In this document: in pieces, positions 1-9,830 of the stretch
Layout of the letters: the number at the start of each line of letters is the position of its first letter
How positions within the stretch are numbered: position 1 is the stretch's first letter
Origin: Yersinia ruckeri ATCC 29473
GTDB lineage: Bacteria; Pseudomonadota; Gammaproteobacteria; Enterobacterales; Enterobacteriaceae
Direction of reading: 5' to 3'
NCBI RefSeq assembly: GCF_000754815.1
Contig: NZ_KN150747.1
Coordinates: 650,555-683,554 of the forward strand
DNA: 33,000 nucleotides
Position numbers and translations under genes: made by a program
Notes under the pieces: model-generated
Database searches by the model: none
Told to the model about the DNA's origin: nothing
The model's input: only the letters and a program-made list of their open reading frames with translations

Positions 1-464
1 TTTTCAGGGGCAAGGCAAGATGCACGGAGCGAAAGACCGCCCTTTTGCCTCACTCAGGGCGCATTGCTGGCCGGTTTTATCGGAATCAATGACTCATTTT
101 TTACATTTTTCCGTGTCAATATGTTGTCAGATAGGGAACCCACCGAATTCACACTCCACCGTTGCTTGGCTTGTTTAGCGAGCGATAGTACCGGTTTGTT
201 TCTGTCCAAGTATTGATCCTGAGTGGAATCGACCTGTTTTTGACCGTGGGTATGACAATAAAGAATGCTGACTAACAAGTATGGAGTGCTTATTGACACT
301 AATTATGCTTAAAATTATAGGGATAGGGGCATTATCGCGGAATGTCAATAAATAGGGGGATTCATTTTTTTACTAAAATCTGTGTTAGAACCAAAACATT
401 TCAAACCTGTGTATAACGATCGGTTAGACTATTCAAAGTTTAGTTAGGATGAGTATTTAAAGCC
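1..464. other. Non-coding region upstream of murB
   Basis: No gene can be supported here. An 81-codon frame on the minus strand (54-299) has no recognisable domain and no clear ribosome binding site, so I leave it out. In E. coli murB lies just downstream of an rRNA operon (rrnB). No 5S rRNA sequence is visible, so if that arrangement holds the rRNA ends before base 1. The right part is AT-rich and holds the candidate murB promoter. Confidence 0.6.
293..321 (+). promoter_or_regulatory. Candidate sigma-70 promoter for murB-birA
   Basis: A perfect -35 hexamer TTGACA (293-298) is followed after 17 bases by TATAGG (316-321), a 4/6 match to the -10 consensus. It lies about 145 bases before the murB start, in the AT-rich part of the gap. 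No better pair was found nearer the gene. The call rests on sequence match alone. Confidence 0.4.
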
Positions 465-1502
465 ATGTCTATCCCTGCCACGCCCCTGAAAGATCTGAAT
501 ACTTTTGCACTATCTGCATATGCAACTCATGTAGTGAGCGCTGACTCAATTTCTGAGCTTATTATTGCCTGGAATCAGGCAAAAGTGTCAAATCAGCCCG
601 TTTTATTACTCGGTGAAGGTAGTAATGTACTGTTTATTGAGAATTTTTCCGGTACCGTTCTTCTTAATCGCATTAAAGGCATCCAATGTAGAGAAGATGA
701 TTCAGCGTGGTATCTACATGTTGGTGCGGGCGAAAACTGGCATCAGTTAGTGTGCTATTCTCTGCAACATAAAATGGCCGGATTAGAGAATCTTGCACTG
801 ATTCCAGGCTGCGTTGGTTCAGCACCGATCCAAAATATTGGCGCATATGGTGTTGAGCTGCAAAAGGTTTGTGAATATGTTGATTTACTGGATCTTAATA
901 GCGGAAAAGTCTGTCGTATTCTAGCGGAGGATTGCGCATTTGGTTACCGAGATAGCACTTTCAAACATAGTTATGCCGAAGGATTTGCCATTGTCGCTGT
1001 AGGTATCAAGCTGAATAAAGCATGGCAGCCTACTCTAGGCTACGGTGATCTCACTTGCCTCGATCCATTGACTGTAACGGCCAATGAAATTTTTGATGCG
1101 GTATGTGCAATGCGTCGTAGCAAATTGCCGGATCCAAGTGTGACAGGTAATGCGGGGAGCTTCTTCAAAAATCCGATCGTTAGTGCTGATAAGGCTGCTG
1201 AAATACTTAAAAAGTATCCTAATGCACCACATTACCTTCAACCGGATAGTTCTGTAAAACTCGCTGCGGGCTGGCTGATCGACCAATGCGCTCTTAAAGG
1301 CCACCGAATTGGTGGTGCGGCTGTTCATCAACATCAGGCGCTGGTATTAATCAATCTGGACGATGCATCAAGTCAGGATATTGTTGATCTTGCTAGCTAT
1401 GTACGTCAGAAGGTTGCGTTGAAATTTTCTGTCTGGCTTGAGCCTGAGGTTCGCTTTATTGCATCTATGGGTGAAGTTAACGCGGTGGAGAGTCTATCGT
1501 GA
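465..1502 (+). CDS. murB: UDP-N-acetylenolpyruvoylglucosamine reductase MurB
   Basis: MurB is a cytoplasmic FAD enzyme that uses NADPH to reduce UDP-GlcNAc-enolpyruvate to UDP-N-acetylmuramate, the second committed step of peptidoglycan precursor synthesis. The 345-residue product is close to the 342 of E. coli and aligns end to end. The FAD-binding segment [10 protein letters not shown] is near residues 48-57, and [17 protein letters not shown] near 109-125. Catalytic positions are offset by 3 from E. coli: Tyr161-Arg162 in GYRDS, the proton-donor Ser232 in [10 protein letters not shown], and Glu328 in EPEVRF. This is the short (type I) MurB of enterics. The ATG follows an AGGAT-like sequence at some distance (about 15 bases). 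The stop overlaps the birA start by 4 bases (GTGA), so the two genes are probably translationally coupled. Confidence 0.97.
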   Translation: MSIPATPLKDLNTFALSAYATHVVSADSISELIIAWNQAKVSNQPVLLLGEGSNVLFIENFSGTVLLNRIKGIQCREDDSAWYLHVGAGENWHQLVCYSLQHKMAGLENLALIPGCVGSAPIQNIGAYGVELQKVCEYVDLLDLNSGKVCRILAEDCAFGYRDSTFKHSYAEGFAIVAVGIKLNKAWQPTLGYGDLTCLDPLTVTANEIFDAVCAMRRSKLPDPSVTGNAGSFFKNPIVSADKAAEILKKYPNAPHYLQPDSSVKLAAGWLIDQCALKGHRIGGAAVHQHQALVLINLDDASSQDIVDLASYVRQKVALKFSVWLEPEVRFIASMGEVNAVESLS

Positions 1503-2461
1503 GAGATATTACAGTTCCACTTCGCTTGATTGCTCTATTGGCTGATGGTTCATTTCACTCAGGCCAACAGTTAGGTGAAACTTTGGGTATGAGTCGTGCC
1601 GCGATCAATAAGCATGTGCAAACACTCAGAGAATGGGGTTTAGATGTGTTTACTGTCCCTGGCAAGGGTTATAGCTTCCCGGCACCAATTCAGTTGCTTG
1701 ATGCGGATGTGATCGCCGGCTATTTGCCTGAAGGCCAAGTCACAGTATTGCCAGTCATAGATTCGACTAATCAGTATCTTTTAGACCGTATCAGCGAGCT
1801 TCAATCTGGTGATGCCTGCGTTGCAGAATATCAGCAGGCGGGAAGAGGACGCCGTGGGAGGCCGTGGGTTTCTCCATTTGGTGCAAACCTTTATCTCTCG
1901 ATGTTCTGGCGTTTGGATCAGGGGCCGGCAGCAGCTATGGGACTAAGTCTGGTGGTTGGAATAGTAATGACCGAAGTATTAAGAAAACTCGGTGCGGCAG
2001 AAGTTAAAGTCAAATGGCCAAACGACTTATATTTAAATGATAAAAAGTTAGCCGGAATATTAGTTGAGTTAACGGGGAAGACCGGTGATGCAGCTCAATT
2101 GGTTATTGGTGCTGGCATTAATCTTACTATGCGTGAATCCCTGAACAACGTAATTAATCAAGACTGGATTAATCTTCAGGAAGCAGGTGTATCCATTGAT
2201 CGCAATAAATTAACAGCAGAGCTACTGAGTGAATTACGTAGCGCTATTATTAAATTTGAGAGCGAAGGCCTAAGTGTCTTTATATCAAGATGGCGAGAGT
2301 TGGATAATTATCTGGATCGTCCAGTGAAGTTGATTATTGGCAATCAGGAAATATTTGGTATAGCCAGAGGGATTGACCAACAGGGTGCATTATTACTCGA
2401 ACAGAATGGAATTTTGAACTCTTATATCGGTGGGGAAATATCTCTTCGTGGTATTAAATGA
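1499..2461 (+). CDS. birA: Biotin-protein ligase and biotin operon repressor BirA
   Basis: BirA makes biotinyl-5'-AMP from biotin and ATP and transfers biotin to a lysine of the acetyl-CoA carboxylase carrier protein. The biotinyl-AMP-bound dimer represses bio genes. The 320-residue product carries the N-terminal winged helix-turn-helix (about 1-60, with [19 protein letters not shown]) that is missing from ligase-only homologues. The ligase core contains the adenylate-binding GRGRRG loop at residues 115-120, KWPNDLY, and the catalytic-region DKKLAGIL with Lys183 at the E. coli position. A small SH3-like C-terminal domain follows from about residue 270. The start is GTG within the GTGA overlap with murB; it gives the [18 protein letters not shown]-terminus expected from E. 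coli. Because the DNA-binding domain is intact, I infer that it still acts as a repressor. No bio operator lies in this window. Confidence 0.96.
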   Translation: MRDITVPLRLIALLADGSFHSGQQLGETLGMSRAAINKHVQTLREWGLDVFTVPGKGYSFPAPIQLLDADVIAGYLPEGQVTVLPVIDSTNQYLLDRISELQSGDACVAEYQQAGRGRRGRPWVSPFGANLYLSMFWRLDQGPAAAMGLSLVVGIVMTEVLRKLGAAEVKVKWPNDLYLNDKKLAGILVELTGKTGDAAQLVIGAGINLTMRESLNNVINQDWINLQEAGVSIDRNKLTAELLSELRSAIIKFESEGLSVFISRWRELDNYLDRPVKLIIGNQEIFGIARGIDQQGALLLEQNGILNSYIGGEISLRGIK

Positions 2462-2475
2462 TATTTAATAAATAA

Positions 2476-2498
2476 ATCGGGAGACGATATCTCCCGAT
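2476..2498. terminator. Bidirectional hairpin terminator between birA and coaA
   Basis: A perfect 9-base-pair stem, ATCGGGAGA / TCTCCCGAT, closes a 5-base loop (CGATA). It sits 14 bases after the birA stop and just beyond the coaA stop. T-rich flanks (TTTATTTT on the plus strand, TTTATTTATT read on the minus strand) suit termination of both convergent units. Confidence 0.75.
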
Positions 2499-2501
2499 AG
2501 T

Positions 2502-3452
2502 TTATTTTCTCAATCGTACATTCTCTACTGCATGATTCGCACTTTTTGTCATTATTAAACTGGCACGTTCACGTGTCGGTAATATATTCTGCTTTAAATT
2601 CAATCCATTGATCTCTTTCCATAGATTAGTTGCAATCTTGACTGCTTCGATTTCAGGCAATTTAGCATAATTATGGAAATATGAGTTAGGATTAGAAAAT
2701 GCGCCCTGACGGAATTTAAGAAAGCGATTTATATACCAATTTTGTAGCAACTCTTCTGGAGCATCGACATATATCGAAAAATCCACGAAGTCTGAAACGA
2801 ATACATGGTGAGGATCGTGAGGATAATCCATTCCACTTTGTAGCACATTCAAGCCTTCTAAAATAAGAATGTCTGGTTGCTTGATGGTCTTATTCCCATC
2901 AGGCACCACATCGTAGATTAGATGTGAATATAGTGGGGCGGTAACTTCGCTGGCACCGGATTTTACTTCCGAAACAAATTTCACCAAATTGTGCATATCG
3001 TAAGACTGTGGAAAGCCTTTTTTATTCATCAGTCCACGCTCGTTCAATACCTTATTAGGGTGAAGAAAGCCGTCGGTAGTAATCAGTTCGACGCTACGAT
3101 GCTCCGGCCAACGGCTTAGTAAAGCTTGTAGCAGGCGTGCTGTGGTACTTTTGCCAACCGCGACACTACCCGCAATACCAATAATATAAGGTATGCGTTG
3201 TCCGTTAGTTCCAAGGAATTGTTCAAGCACGGCCTGACGACGTAAATTAGAACTGATATAGAAATTGAGAAGTCGTGACAACGGCAGATAGATCTGCGCA
3301 ACCTCATCCAGTGAAAGGTCTTCATTAATCCCTTTAAGATTAACGATTTCCTCTTCTGTCAGTGTCAACGGCACCGAGTCACGTAAGGCCGCCCACTGTG
3401 CACGATCAAATTGTAGGTAAGGCGTCGCTAAAGATTGTTCTCTTTTTATCAT
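2502..3452 (-). CDS. coaA: Pantothenate kinase CoaA (type I)
   Basis: CoaA phosphorylates pantothenate with ATP, the first and rate-setting step of coenzyme A synthesis in the cytoplasm. In this family it is feedback-inhibited by CoA. The 316-residue length is identical to E. coli CoaA. The P-loop [12 protein letters not shown] lies near residues 95-106, followed by [11 protein letters not shown] (about 124-134), YSHLIYDV with the conserved histidine near 177, and [10 protein letters not shown] near 195-204. The C-terminal [14 protein letters not shown] block is intact. The start [16 protein letters not shown] agrees with the E. coli N-terminus in length. The gene is convergent with birA and is a single-gene unit with its own candidate promoter at 3527-3555. 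Confidence 0.97.
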   Translation of the reverse strand: MIKREQSLATPYLQFDRAQWAALRDSVPLTLTEEEIVNLKGINEDLSLDEVAQIYLPLSRLLNFYISSNLRRQAVLEQFLGTNGQRIPYIIGIAGSVAVGKSTTARLLQALLSRWPEHRSVELITTDGFLHPNKVLNERGLMNKKGFPQSYDMHNLVKFVSEVKSGASEVTAPLYSHLIYDVVPDGNKTIKQPDILILEGLNVLQSGMDYPHDPHHVFVSDFVDFSIYVDAPEELLQNWYINRFLKFRQGAFSNPNSYFHNYAKLPEIEAVKIATNLWKEINGLNLKQNILPTRERASLIMTKSANHAVENVRLRK

Positions 3453-3526
3453 AAGCCAAATTCTGCCTGTAAACGCAGGTTGGGAAAGGCGCTGGACGCC
3501 AACTCCAGATAAGAATCAAACTGCAT

Positions 3527-3555
3527 ATTATAGGTAGCTTGGTTTTTGGCGTAGA
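3527..3555 (-). promoter_or_regulatory. Candidate coaA promoter
   Basis: Read on the minus strand, a perfect -10 TATAAT (3527-3532) lies 17 bases after TCTACG (3550-3555), a weak 3/6 -35. The expected start of transcription is near 3520, giving a leader of about 68 bases before the coaA ATG at 3452. The perfect -10 is the main support. Confidence 0.45.
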
Positions 3556-3620
3556 GTTTTTTATATATGTTGAGCGATTTCTTTGATGTATGTAGGTATT
3601 CCGATCAATTAGGAGCATTT

Positions 3621-3770
3621 ATGGCATACAGCATATTTCGTCGCCTGAGCCTGTATTACTACTGGCTGATGAGTGCATTATGTAATTGGTTTACCACGAA
3701 TATGCATGACCCCTTGATTCAAATCAGGGCATTTGATGGACTTGAAAAGAGCAATAGAAGTGACCGTTGA
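3621..3770 (+). CDS. Possible 49-residue small protein
   Basis: A short frame with a good ribosome binding site: AGGAG at 3611-3615, five bases before ATG 3621. The product has a basic start (MAYSIFRRLS), an aromatic and hydrophobic stretch (LYYYWLMSALCNWF, about residues 10-24) that could sit in or on the membrane, and a polar, charged tail ending SNRSDR. An in-frame ATG at 3567 would add 18 residues but has no comparable binding site. I do not recognise the family and E. coli has no counterpart I know of here. It could be a chance frame in a promoter-rich gap; the ribosome binding site is the main reason to list it. It lies divergent from coaA and about 200 bases before the tRNA operon. Confidence 0.38.
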   Translation: MAYSIFRRLSLYYYWLMSALCNWFTTNMHDPLIQIRAFDGLEKSNRSDR

Positions 3771-3931
3771 TGAATGAAATCCATCATTACTCCGTTAGTT
3801 GAATGAATAATCCGAGGGTGACAATTTATGGTGTAATGGATAATATTTGAACGGATGTCGCTTGGAAATGCGTCGAGTCACGCAAAATTGTTTATTTTAT
3901 GAGCGATAGCGCAAGTTAAGTGATTTTTTTG

Positions 3932-3960
3932 TTGCATCGAGCGTCTGCTCTACCTAGAAT
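3932..3960 (+). promoter_or_regulatory. Promoter of the thrU-tyrU-glyT-thrT-tufB operon
   Basis: TTGCAT (3932-3937) and TAGAAT (3955-3960) are separated by exactly 17 bases, with a run of T just upstream. The -10 is followed by GCGCTGC, a GC-rich discriminator typical of stringently controlled stable-RNA promoters. The first tRNA starts 15 bases after the -10. Growth-rate and ppGpp control is inferred from this architecture and from the E. coli operon. Confidence 0.8.
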
Positions 3961-3974
3961 GCGCTGCACTTGAT

Positions 3975-4050
<76 letters not shown>

Positions 4051-4068
4051 TTCAAGTACTTACAATTA

Positions 4069-4153
<85 letters not shown>

Positions 4154-4210
4154 TATTCAGGCTTATATGTCAGGAGCTTCAGAAAACTGAGACTACCTCG
4201 ACAAATAAGA

Positions 4211-4228
4211 GAAAGGTGAAAACCTTTC
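4211..4228 (+). other. RNA hairpin in the tyrU-glyT spacer
   Basis: A perfect 7-base-pair stem, GAAAGGT / ACCTTTC, is closed by a GAAA tetraloop in the 142-base spacer between two tRNAs. No T run follows, so it is not a terminator. A role as a processing or stability element in the tRNA precursor is inferred. Confidence 0.6.
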
Positions 4229-4295
4229 AAGAGTGAAGAGGCCACGCCCTTCCTTTTAGATTCTGCAGATAAGTTAGGTAGCCGAGTTCCAGGAT

Positions 4296-4370
<75 letters not shown>

Positions 4371-4376
4371 AGATGT

Positions 4377-4452
4377 GCTGATATAGCTCAGTTGGTAGAG
4401 CGCACCCTTGGTAAGGGTGAGGTCGGCAGTTCGAATCTGCCTATCAGCACCA
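4377..4452 (+). tRNA. thrT: tRNA-Thr (anticodon GGT)
   Basis: A 76-base tRNA with encoded CCA. The acceptor GCTGATA pairs with TATCAGC; the D arm is AGCTCAGTTGGTAGAGC; the anticodon GGT is at 4410-4412 flanked by ACCCT/AGGGT; the T arm has GTTCGAA. It reads ACC and ACU. It lies only 6 bases after tRNA-Gly and 107 bases before tufB. Confidence 0.97.
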
Positions 4453-4520
4453 CTTCCTCTTTTCTCGCTCCCTTGATCTTCTTTCTGCGTAATGGATTCA
4501 GCAAGCATTTGCTTGGTTGA

Positions 4521-5744
<1,224 letters not shown>

Positions 5745-5764
5745 GATTTGACGCGACATGCGGT

Positions 5765-5791
5765 AAAAGGGCATCATTTGATGCCCTTTTT
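5765..5791 (+). terminator. Rho-independent terminator after tufB
   Basis: An 11-base-pair stem, AAAAGGGCATC / GATGCCCTTTT, with loop ATTT and a closing T run, lies 20 bases after the tufB stop. It separates the tRNA-tufB operon from secE-nusG. Confidence 0.88.
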
Positions 5792-5976
5792 CTACGTTGT
5801 GACACCAGAACCTATCTCATCAATGGTTTTAGATTCATAATTATTGGTGAGATGGGCTCTGTCAGTACGGCGGATAGTGCTGAATGGTGCCGGAAAGCTA
5901 GAGCATCTTTCGGTTTGGTTTGCTTCGCTATGCGAGGCAAAGTTGTTTGTTCTGAATCATAGTGACAGGTTGGTTT

Positions 5977-6360
5977 ATGAGTGCGAATACCGAGGCTCAA
6001 GGGAGCGGGAGCGGCCTGGAAGCGGCTAAATGGCTGGTAGTTGCTGTATTATTGATTGCAGCGATTGTTGGCAATTATTATTACCGAGATTTCAGTCTTC
6101 CACTGCGCGCGCTGGCAGTTGTTGTAATTATTGCTGTTGCTGGCGCTGTTGCGCTGATGACAGTTAAAGGCAAAGCCACAGTAGCGTTTGCTCGCGAAGC
6201 TCGCACGGAAGTGCGAAAAGTGATTTGGCCTACTCGCCAGGAAACGCTACACACCACGTTGATCGTTGCCGCGGTTACTGCCGTGATGTCACTGATTTTG
6301 TGGGGACTGGATGGTATCCTGGTTCGCTTAGTATCGTTTATTACTGGCCTGAGGTTCTAA
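5977..6360 (+). CDS. secE: Preprotein translocase subunit SecE
   Basis: SecE is the small essential inner-membrane partner of SecY and SecG in the general secretion channel. The 127 residues equal the E. coli protein and have three membrane segments: about 19-36, 44-64 and 93-115. The conserved cytoplasmic block [17 protein letters not shown] precedes the last segment. The upstream GTG at 5962 would add five residues (MTGWF); I chose ATG 5977 because [11 protein letters not shown] is the known enteric N-terminus and an AGG lies 7 bases before it. nusG begins two bases after the stop, so the pair is co-transcribed. A promoter is expected in 5792-5976; CATAAT at 5836-5841 is a possible -10 but its -35 is poor. 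Confidence 0.96.
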   Translation: MSANTEAQGSGSGLEAAKWLVVAVLLIAAIVGNYYYRDFSLPLRALAVVVIIAVAGAVALMTVKGKATVAFAREARTEVRKVIWPTRQETLHTTLIVAAVTAVMSLILWGLDGILVRLVSFITGLRF

Positions 6361-6361
6361 G

Positions 6362-6907
6362 ATGTCTGAAGCACCCAAAAAACGTTGGTACGTCGTTCAG
6401 GCGTTTTCCGGTTTTGAAGGTCGCGTAGCACAATCGCTGCGTGAGCATATCAAATTACAGGACATGGAAGAGCTGTTCGGCGAAGTCATGGTTCCGACGG
6501 AAGAAGTCGTTGAAATTCGTGGTGGCTTGCGCCGCAAGAGCGAACGTAAGTTCTTCCCTGGTTATGTTCTGGTCCAGATGGTCATGAATGACGCAAGCTG
6601 GCATCTGGTACGTAGCGTACCGCGTGTGATGGGCTTTATCGGCGGAACTTCCGATCGCCCTGCACCGATTAGTGATAAAGAAGTTGATGCGATTATGAAT
6701 CGTCTTCAGCAAGTGGGTGATAAGCCACGTCCTAAAACGCTGTTCGAACCGGGAGAACTGGTACGTGTTAGCGATGGTCCGTTCGCCGACTTTAACGGTG
6801 TTGTTGAAGAAGTTGATTACGAAAAGAGCCGCTTGAAAGTGTCTGTTTCCATCTTTGGCCGTGCAACACCGGTCGAGTTGGACTTCAGCCAAGTCGAGAA
6901 AGGCTGA
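6362..6907 (+). CDS. nusG: Transcription termination/antitermination factor NusG
   Basis: NusG binds the RNA polymerase clamp, suppresses pausing, recruits Rho, and links transcription to translation through ribosomal protein S10. The 181-residue product matches the E. coli length. The N-terminal NGN domain (about 1-115) begins [22 protein letters not shown] linker of about 10 residues leads to the C-terminal KOW domain (about 128-181) with [25 protein letters not shown] 6362 is two bases after the secE stop. A hairpin and T run at 6948-6986 end the unit. This cytoplasmic protein also serves rRNA antitermination complexes. Confidence 0.97.
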   Translation: MSEAPKKRWYVVQAFSGFEGRVAQSLREHIKLQDMEELFGEVMVPTEEVVEIRGGLRRKSERKFFPGYVLVQMVMNDASWHLVRSVPRVMGFIGGTSDRPAPISDKEVDAIMNRLQQVGDKPRPKTLFEPGELVRVSDGPFADFNGVVEEVDYEKSRLKVSVSIFGRATPVELDFSQVEKG

Positions 6908-6939
6908 TTCATTTTTCGCCACCGGTTGAAATTTGAGTC

Positions 6940-6968
6940 TTGTATCAGGTGCGGAATTAAAATATAAT
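6940..6968 (+). promoter_or_regulatory. Promoter of rplKA (L11 promoter)
   Basis: TTGTAT (6940-6945) and a perfect TATAAT (6963-6968) are 17 bases apart, with the start of transcription expected near 6975. This is the position of the L11 operon promoter in E. coli. The -10 lies inside the nusG terminator hairpin (6948-6976). Confidence 0.8.
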
Positions 6969-6986
6969 TTCGCGCCTTTTGTTTTT
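6948..6986 (+). terminator. Rho-independent terminator of secE-nusG, overlapping the L11 promoter
   Basis: GGTGCGGAATTA (6948-6959) pairs with TAATTTCGCGCC (6965-6976): twelve pairs including two G-U wobbles, with a 5-base loop. TTTTGTTTTT (6977-6986) follows directly. It lies 41 bases after the nusG stop. The lower half is AT-rich, so efficiency may be partial. Confidence 0.65.
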
Positions 6987-7019
6987 AGATGTCTTGCTCG
7001 GCTTCTGGCGGTGCGAGGC

Positions 7020-7073
7020 AAAACACGGGGAGCCTCATCTGAGGCGATACTACCCAAATCGAGGAAATCGTAA
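7020..7073 (+). promoter_or_regulatory. rplK leader with probable L1 autoregulatory target
   Basis: In E. coli ribosomal protein L1 binds the rplK leader near the start codon and represses rplKA translation, mimicking its 23S rRNA site. Here GGGGAGCCTCATCTGAGGCG (7027-7046) forms a hairpin, GCCTCA/TGAGGC (7032-7045). It is followed by ACCCAAATCGAGGAAATCG up to the rplK ATG, with GAGG as the ribosome binding site. Assignment as the L1 target rests on position and resemblance to the E. coli leader. Confidence 0.6.
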
Positions 7074-7502
<429 letters not shown>

Positions 7503-7505
7503 TAA

Positions 7506-8210
<705 letters not shown>

Positions 8211-8230
8211 TCACTAATTGCTTTTATCGC

Positions 8231-8259
8231 TTTACGTGGGCGTCAGGTTTGTCTAGAAT
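8231..8259 (+). promoter_or_regulatory. Promoter of rplJL-rpoBC (L10 promoter)
   Basis: TTTACG (8231-8236, 4/6) and TAGAAT (8254-8259, 5/6) are separated by 17 bases. The surrounding CAGGTTTGTC and CTTACGCCC resemble the known E. coli L10 promoter region. The start is expected near 8266, giving a leader of about 290 bases before rplJ. It drives the two stalk proteins and, by read-through of the attenuator after rplL, RNA polymerase beta and beta'. Confidence 0.7.
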
Positions 8260-8282
8260 CTTACGCCCATGGTTCTATTGAC

Positions 8283-8439
8283 TACGGTTTAACCGTACCA
8301 TGTGAACGACAGAATTTTTCGGTTGGAGCTTGGCCTATCCAAGCCTCCGTCCAAGACCGCAGGTGTTCTGCAAAGAACTTAATTTCCTGCGTAGACGGTG
8401 ACAGAGCCTAAAGAAATTTTTTCTTTTTTATAAAAAATT
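8283..8439 (+). promoter_or_regulatory. rplJ mRNA leader with L10(L12)4 repressor target
   Basis: This leader closely matches the E. coli L10 operon leader, where the L10-L7/L12 complex binds and represses rplJ translation from a distance. The core is at 8321-8408. GGAGCTTGG pairs with CCAAGCCTCC around CCTAT, and GCAGG pairs with CCTGC around an inner hairpin TGTTC/GAAC followed by CTTAAT. GACGGTGACAGAGCC follows. Against E. coli, the first stem has a C-G pair changed to T-A on both sides, a compensating change that supports the fold. Upstream is a perfect 7-1-7 palindrome (8283-8297, TACGGTT/AACCGTA). Downstream is an A/T hairpin (8415-8422 with 8432-8439). These elements account for most of the 345-base gap between rplA and rplJ. 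Confidence 0.82.
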
Positions 8440-8555
8440 GTCTTTTCTGGATTCTGCTCACCGTGTTTCAACGCCCGTGAGTGACATTTTTGTCGTGAAT
8501 TGGGTGATGTGAGTTCCGGGGAATTATTCCCCGGTTAATCCAGGAGCAAGAACTA

Positions 8556-9059
8556 ATGGCACTAAATCTTCAAGGCAAGCAAGCGATTGTTGCTGAAGTT
8601 AAAGAAGTAGCCAAAGGTGCGCTGTCTGCGGTTGTTGCGGATTCTCGTGGCGTAACCGTTGATAAAATGACTGAACTGCGTAAAGCAGGTCGTGAAGCTG
8701 GCGTTCACATGCAAGTTGTTCGTAACACCTTGCTGTCACGCGCAGTTGAAGGTACTCCATTCGAGTGCCTGAAAGACACGTTTGTTGGTCCAACCTTGAT
8801 TGCATTTTCTAGTGAACACCCGGGCGCAGCTGCTCGTCTGTTCAAAGATTTCGCGAAAGCGAATGCAAAATTCGAGGTTAAAGCAGCAGCCTTTGAAGGC
8901 GAGTTAATCCCTGCGGCTCAAATCGACCGCTTGGCAACTCTGCCGACCTACGAAGAAGCAATCGCATGTCTGATGGGAACCATAAAAGAAGCCGCTGCTG
9001 GCAAATTGGTTCGCACTTTGGCTGCGCTGCGTGATCAGAAAGAAGCTGAAGCGGCTTAA
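8556..9059 (+). CDS. rplJ: 50S ribosomal protein L10
   Basis: L10 is the base of the ribosomal stalk. It binds 23S rRNA next to L11 through its N-terminal globular domain and anchors L7/L12 dimers on its C-terminal helix. In complex with L12 it represses its own translation through the upstream leader. The product is 167 residues, slightly above the 165 of E. coli. The RNA-binding domain covers about residues 1-130 ([35 protein letters not shown], then [13 protein letters not shown]). The L12-binding C-terminal helix (about 138-167) runs through [29 protein letters not shown]. The ATG is preceded by CCAGGAGC, a strong ribosome binding site. Confidence 0.97.
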   Translation: MALNLQGKQAIVAEVKEVAKGALSAVVADSRGVTVDKMTELRKAGREAGVHMQVVRNTLLSRAVEGTPFECLKDTFVGPTLIAFSSEHPGAAARLFKDFAKANAKFEVKAAAFEGELIPAAQIDRLATLPTYEEAIACLMGTIKEAAAGKLVRTLAALRDQKEAEAA

Positions 9060-9093
9060 TCGCCCTCTGTTTTTCCGACACTGCTTTTTAACG

Positions 9094-9099
9094 TATAAT
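9094..9099 (+). promoter_or_regulatory. Perfect -10 hexamer between rplJ and rplL
   Basis: TATAAT at 9094-9099 lies in the 68-base gap before rplL. The hexamer 17 bases upstream (TTTTCC) is a poor -35, so any promoter here would be weak. E. coli has a similar AT-rich sequence at this place. Listed only because the hexamer is perfect and stalk protein L12 is needed in excess over L10. Confidence 0.25.
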
Positions 9100-9109
9100 C
9101 TATTTCTGA

Positions 9110-9493
<384 letters not shown>

Positions 9494-9532
9494 GTATAGC
9501 TTTCAGTTTGCAGCCTAACTTTATAGGCTGAT

Positions 9533-9562
9533 GGCTGGTGACTTTTAGTCACCAGCCTTTTT
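9533..9562 (+). terminator. Attenuator (partial terminator) between rplL and rpoB
   Basis: GGCTGGTGACT (9533-9543) pairs perfectly with AGTCACCAGCC (9547-9557) around a TTT loop, followed by TTTTT then GCGC. The hairpin matches the E. coli rplL-rpoB attenuator, where most but not all transcripts stop. Partial termination is inferred from that system. Confidence 0.88.
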
Positions 9563-9651
9563 GCGCTGTAGGGCGTCAGTGGAGTTTCACACTGTTTAGA
9601 TACTGACTAACCCCAATATTTCTTTCTATCGACGACTTAATATACTGCGTT

Positions 9652-9824
9652 CTCAGCTACGACCCACTCGGGTAGCTCGGTAGTCAAGGTAACGCGATGA
9701 AATGGTTTAAGAGTGATAGAAAAAGGTATTACGGAAAGTGTTTCGACTTTCCGATCGAGAAAATAGTGTTGAATGACCTGTCCTTTAGGGCGGACAGAGT
9801 GGGTCACTGATCAGCGAGCTGAGG
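9652..9824 (+). other. Structured rpoB mRNA leader with long-range pairing
   Basis: Two segments pair across about 130 bases. CTCAGCT (9652-9658) is complementary to AGCTGAG (9817-9823), and GACCCACTC (9661-9669) to GAGTGGGTC (9797-9805). Inside are local hairpins GGAAAGT/ACTTTCC (9733-9752) and CTGTCC/GGACAG (9778-9797; its last base is shared with the long-range arm). The outer arm includes the GAGG that serves as the rpoB ribosome binding site (9821-9824). In E. coli RNase III cuts a double-stranded region in this same spacer, so a processing role is likely. Occlusion of the start site is my inference. This accounts for the 337-base gap between rplL and rpoB. Confidence 0.6.
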
Positions 9825-9830
9825 AACCCT

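Larger units (their letters stand above)
3453..3974. other. Region between coaA and the tRNA cluster
   Basis: This 520-base gap contains no recognised conserved gene. It holds the coaA promoter on the minus strand, a possible 49-codon small gene on the plus strand (3621-3770), and at its right end the strong promoter of the tRNA-tufB operon. The stretch 3780-3930 is AT-rich, as expected for the upstream activating region of a stable-RNA promoter. I could not place individual Fis sites with confidence. Confidence 0.6.

Noticed and set aside
54..299. 81-codon frame on the minus strand near the left end
   Set aside because: No recognisable domain, no ribosome binding site, and it sits in the non-coding lead-in to murB.
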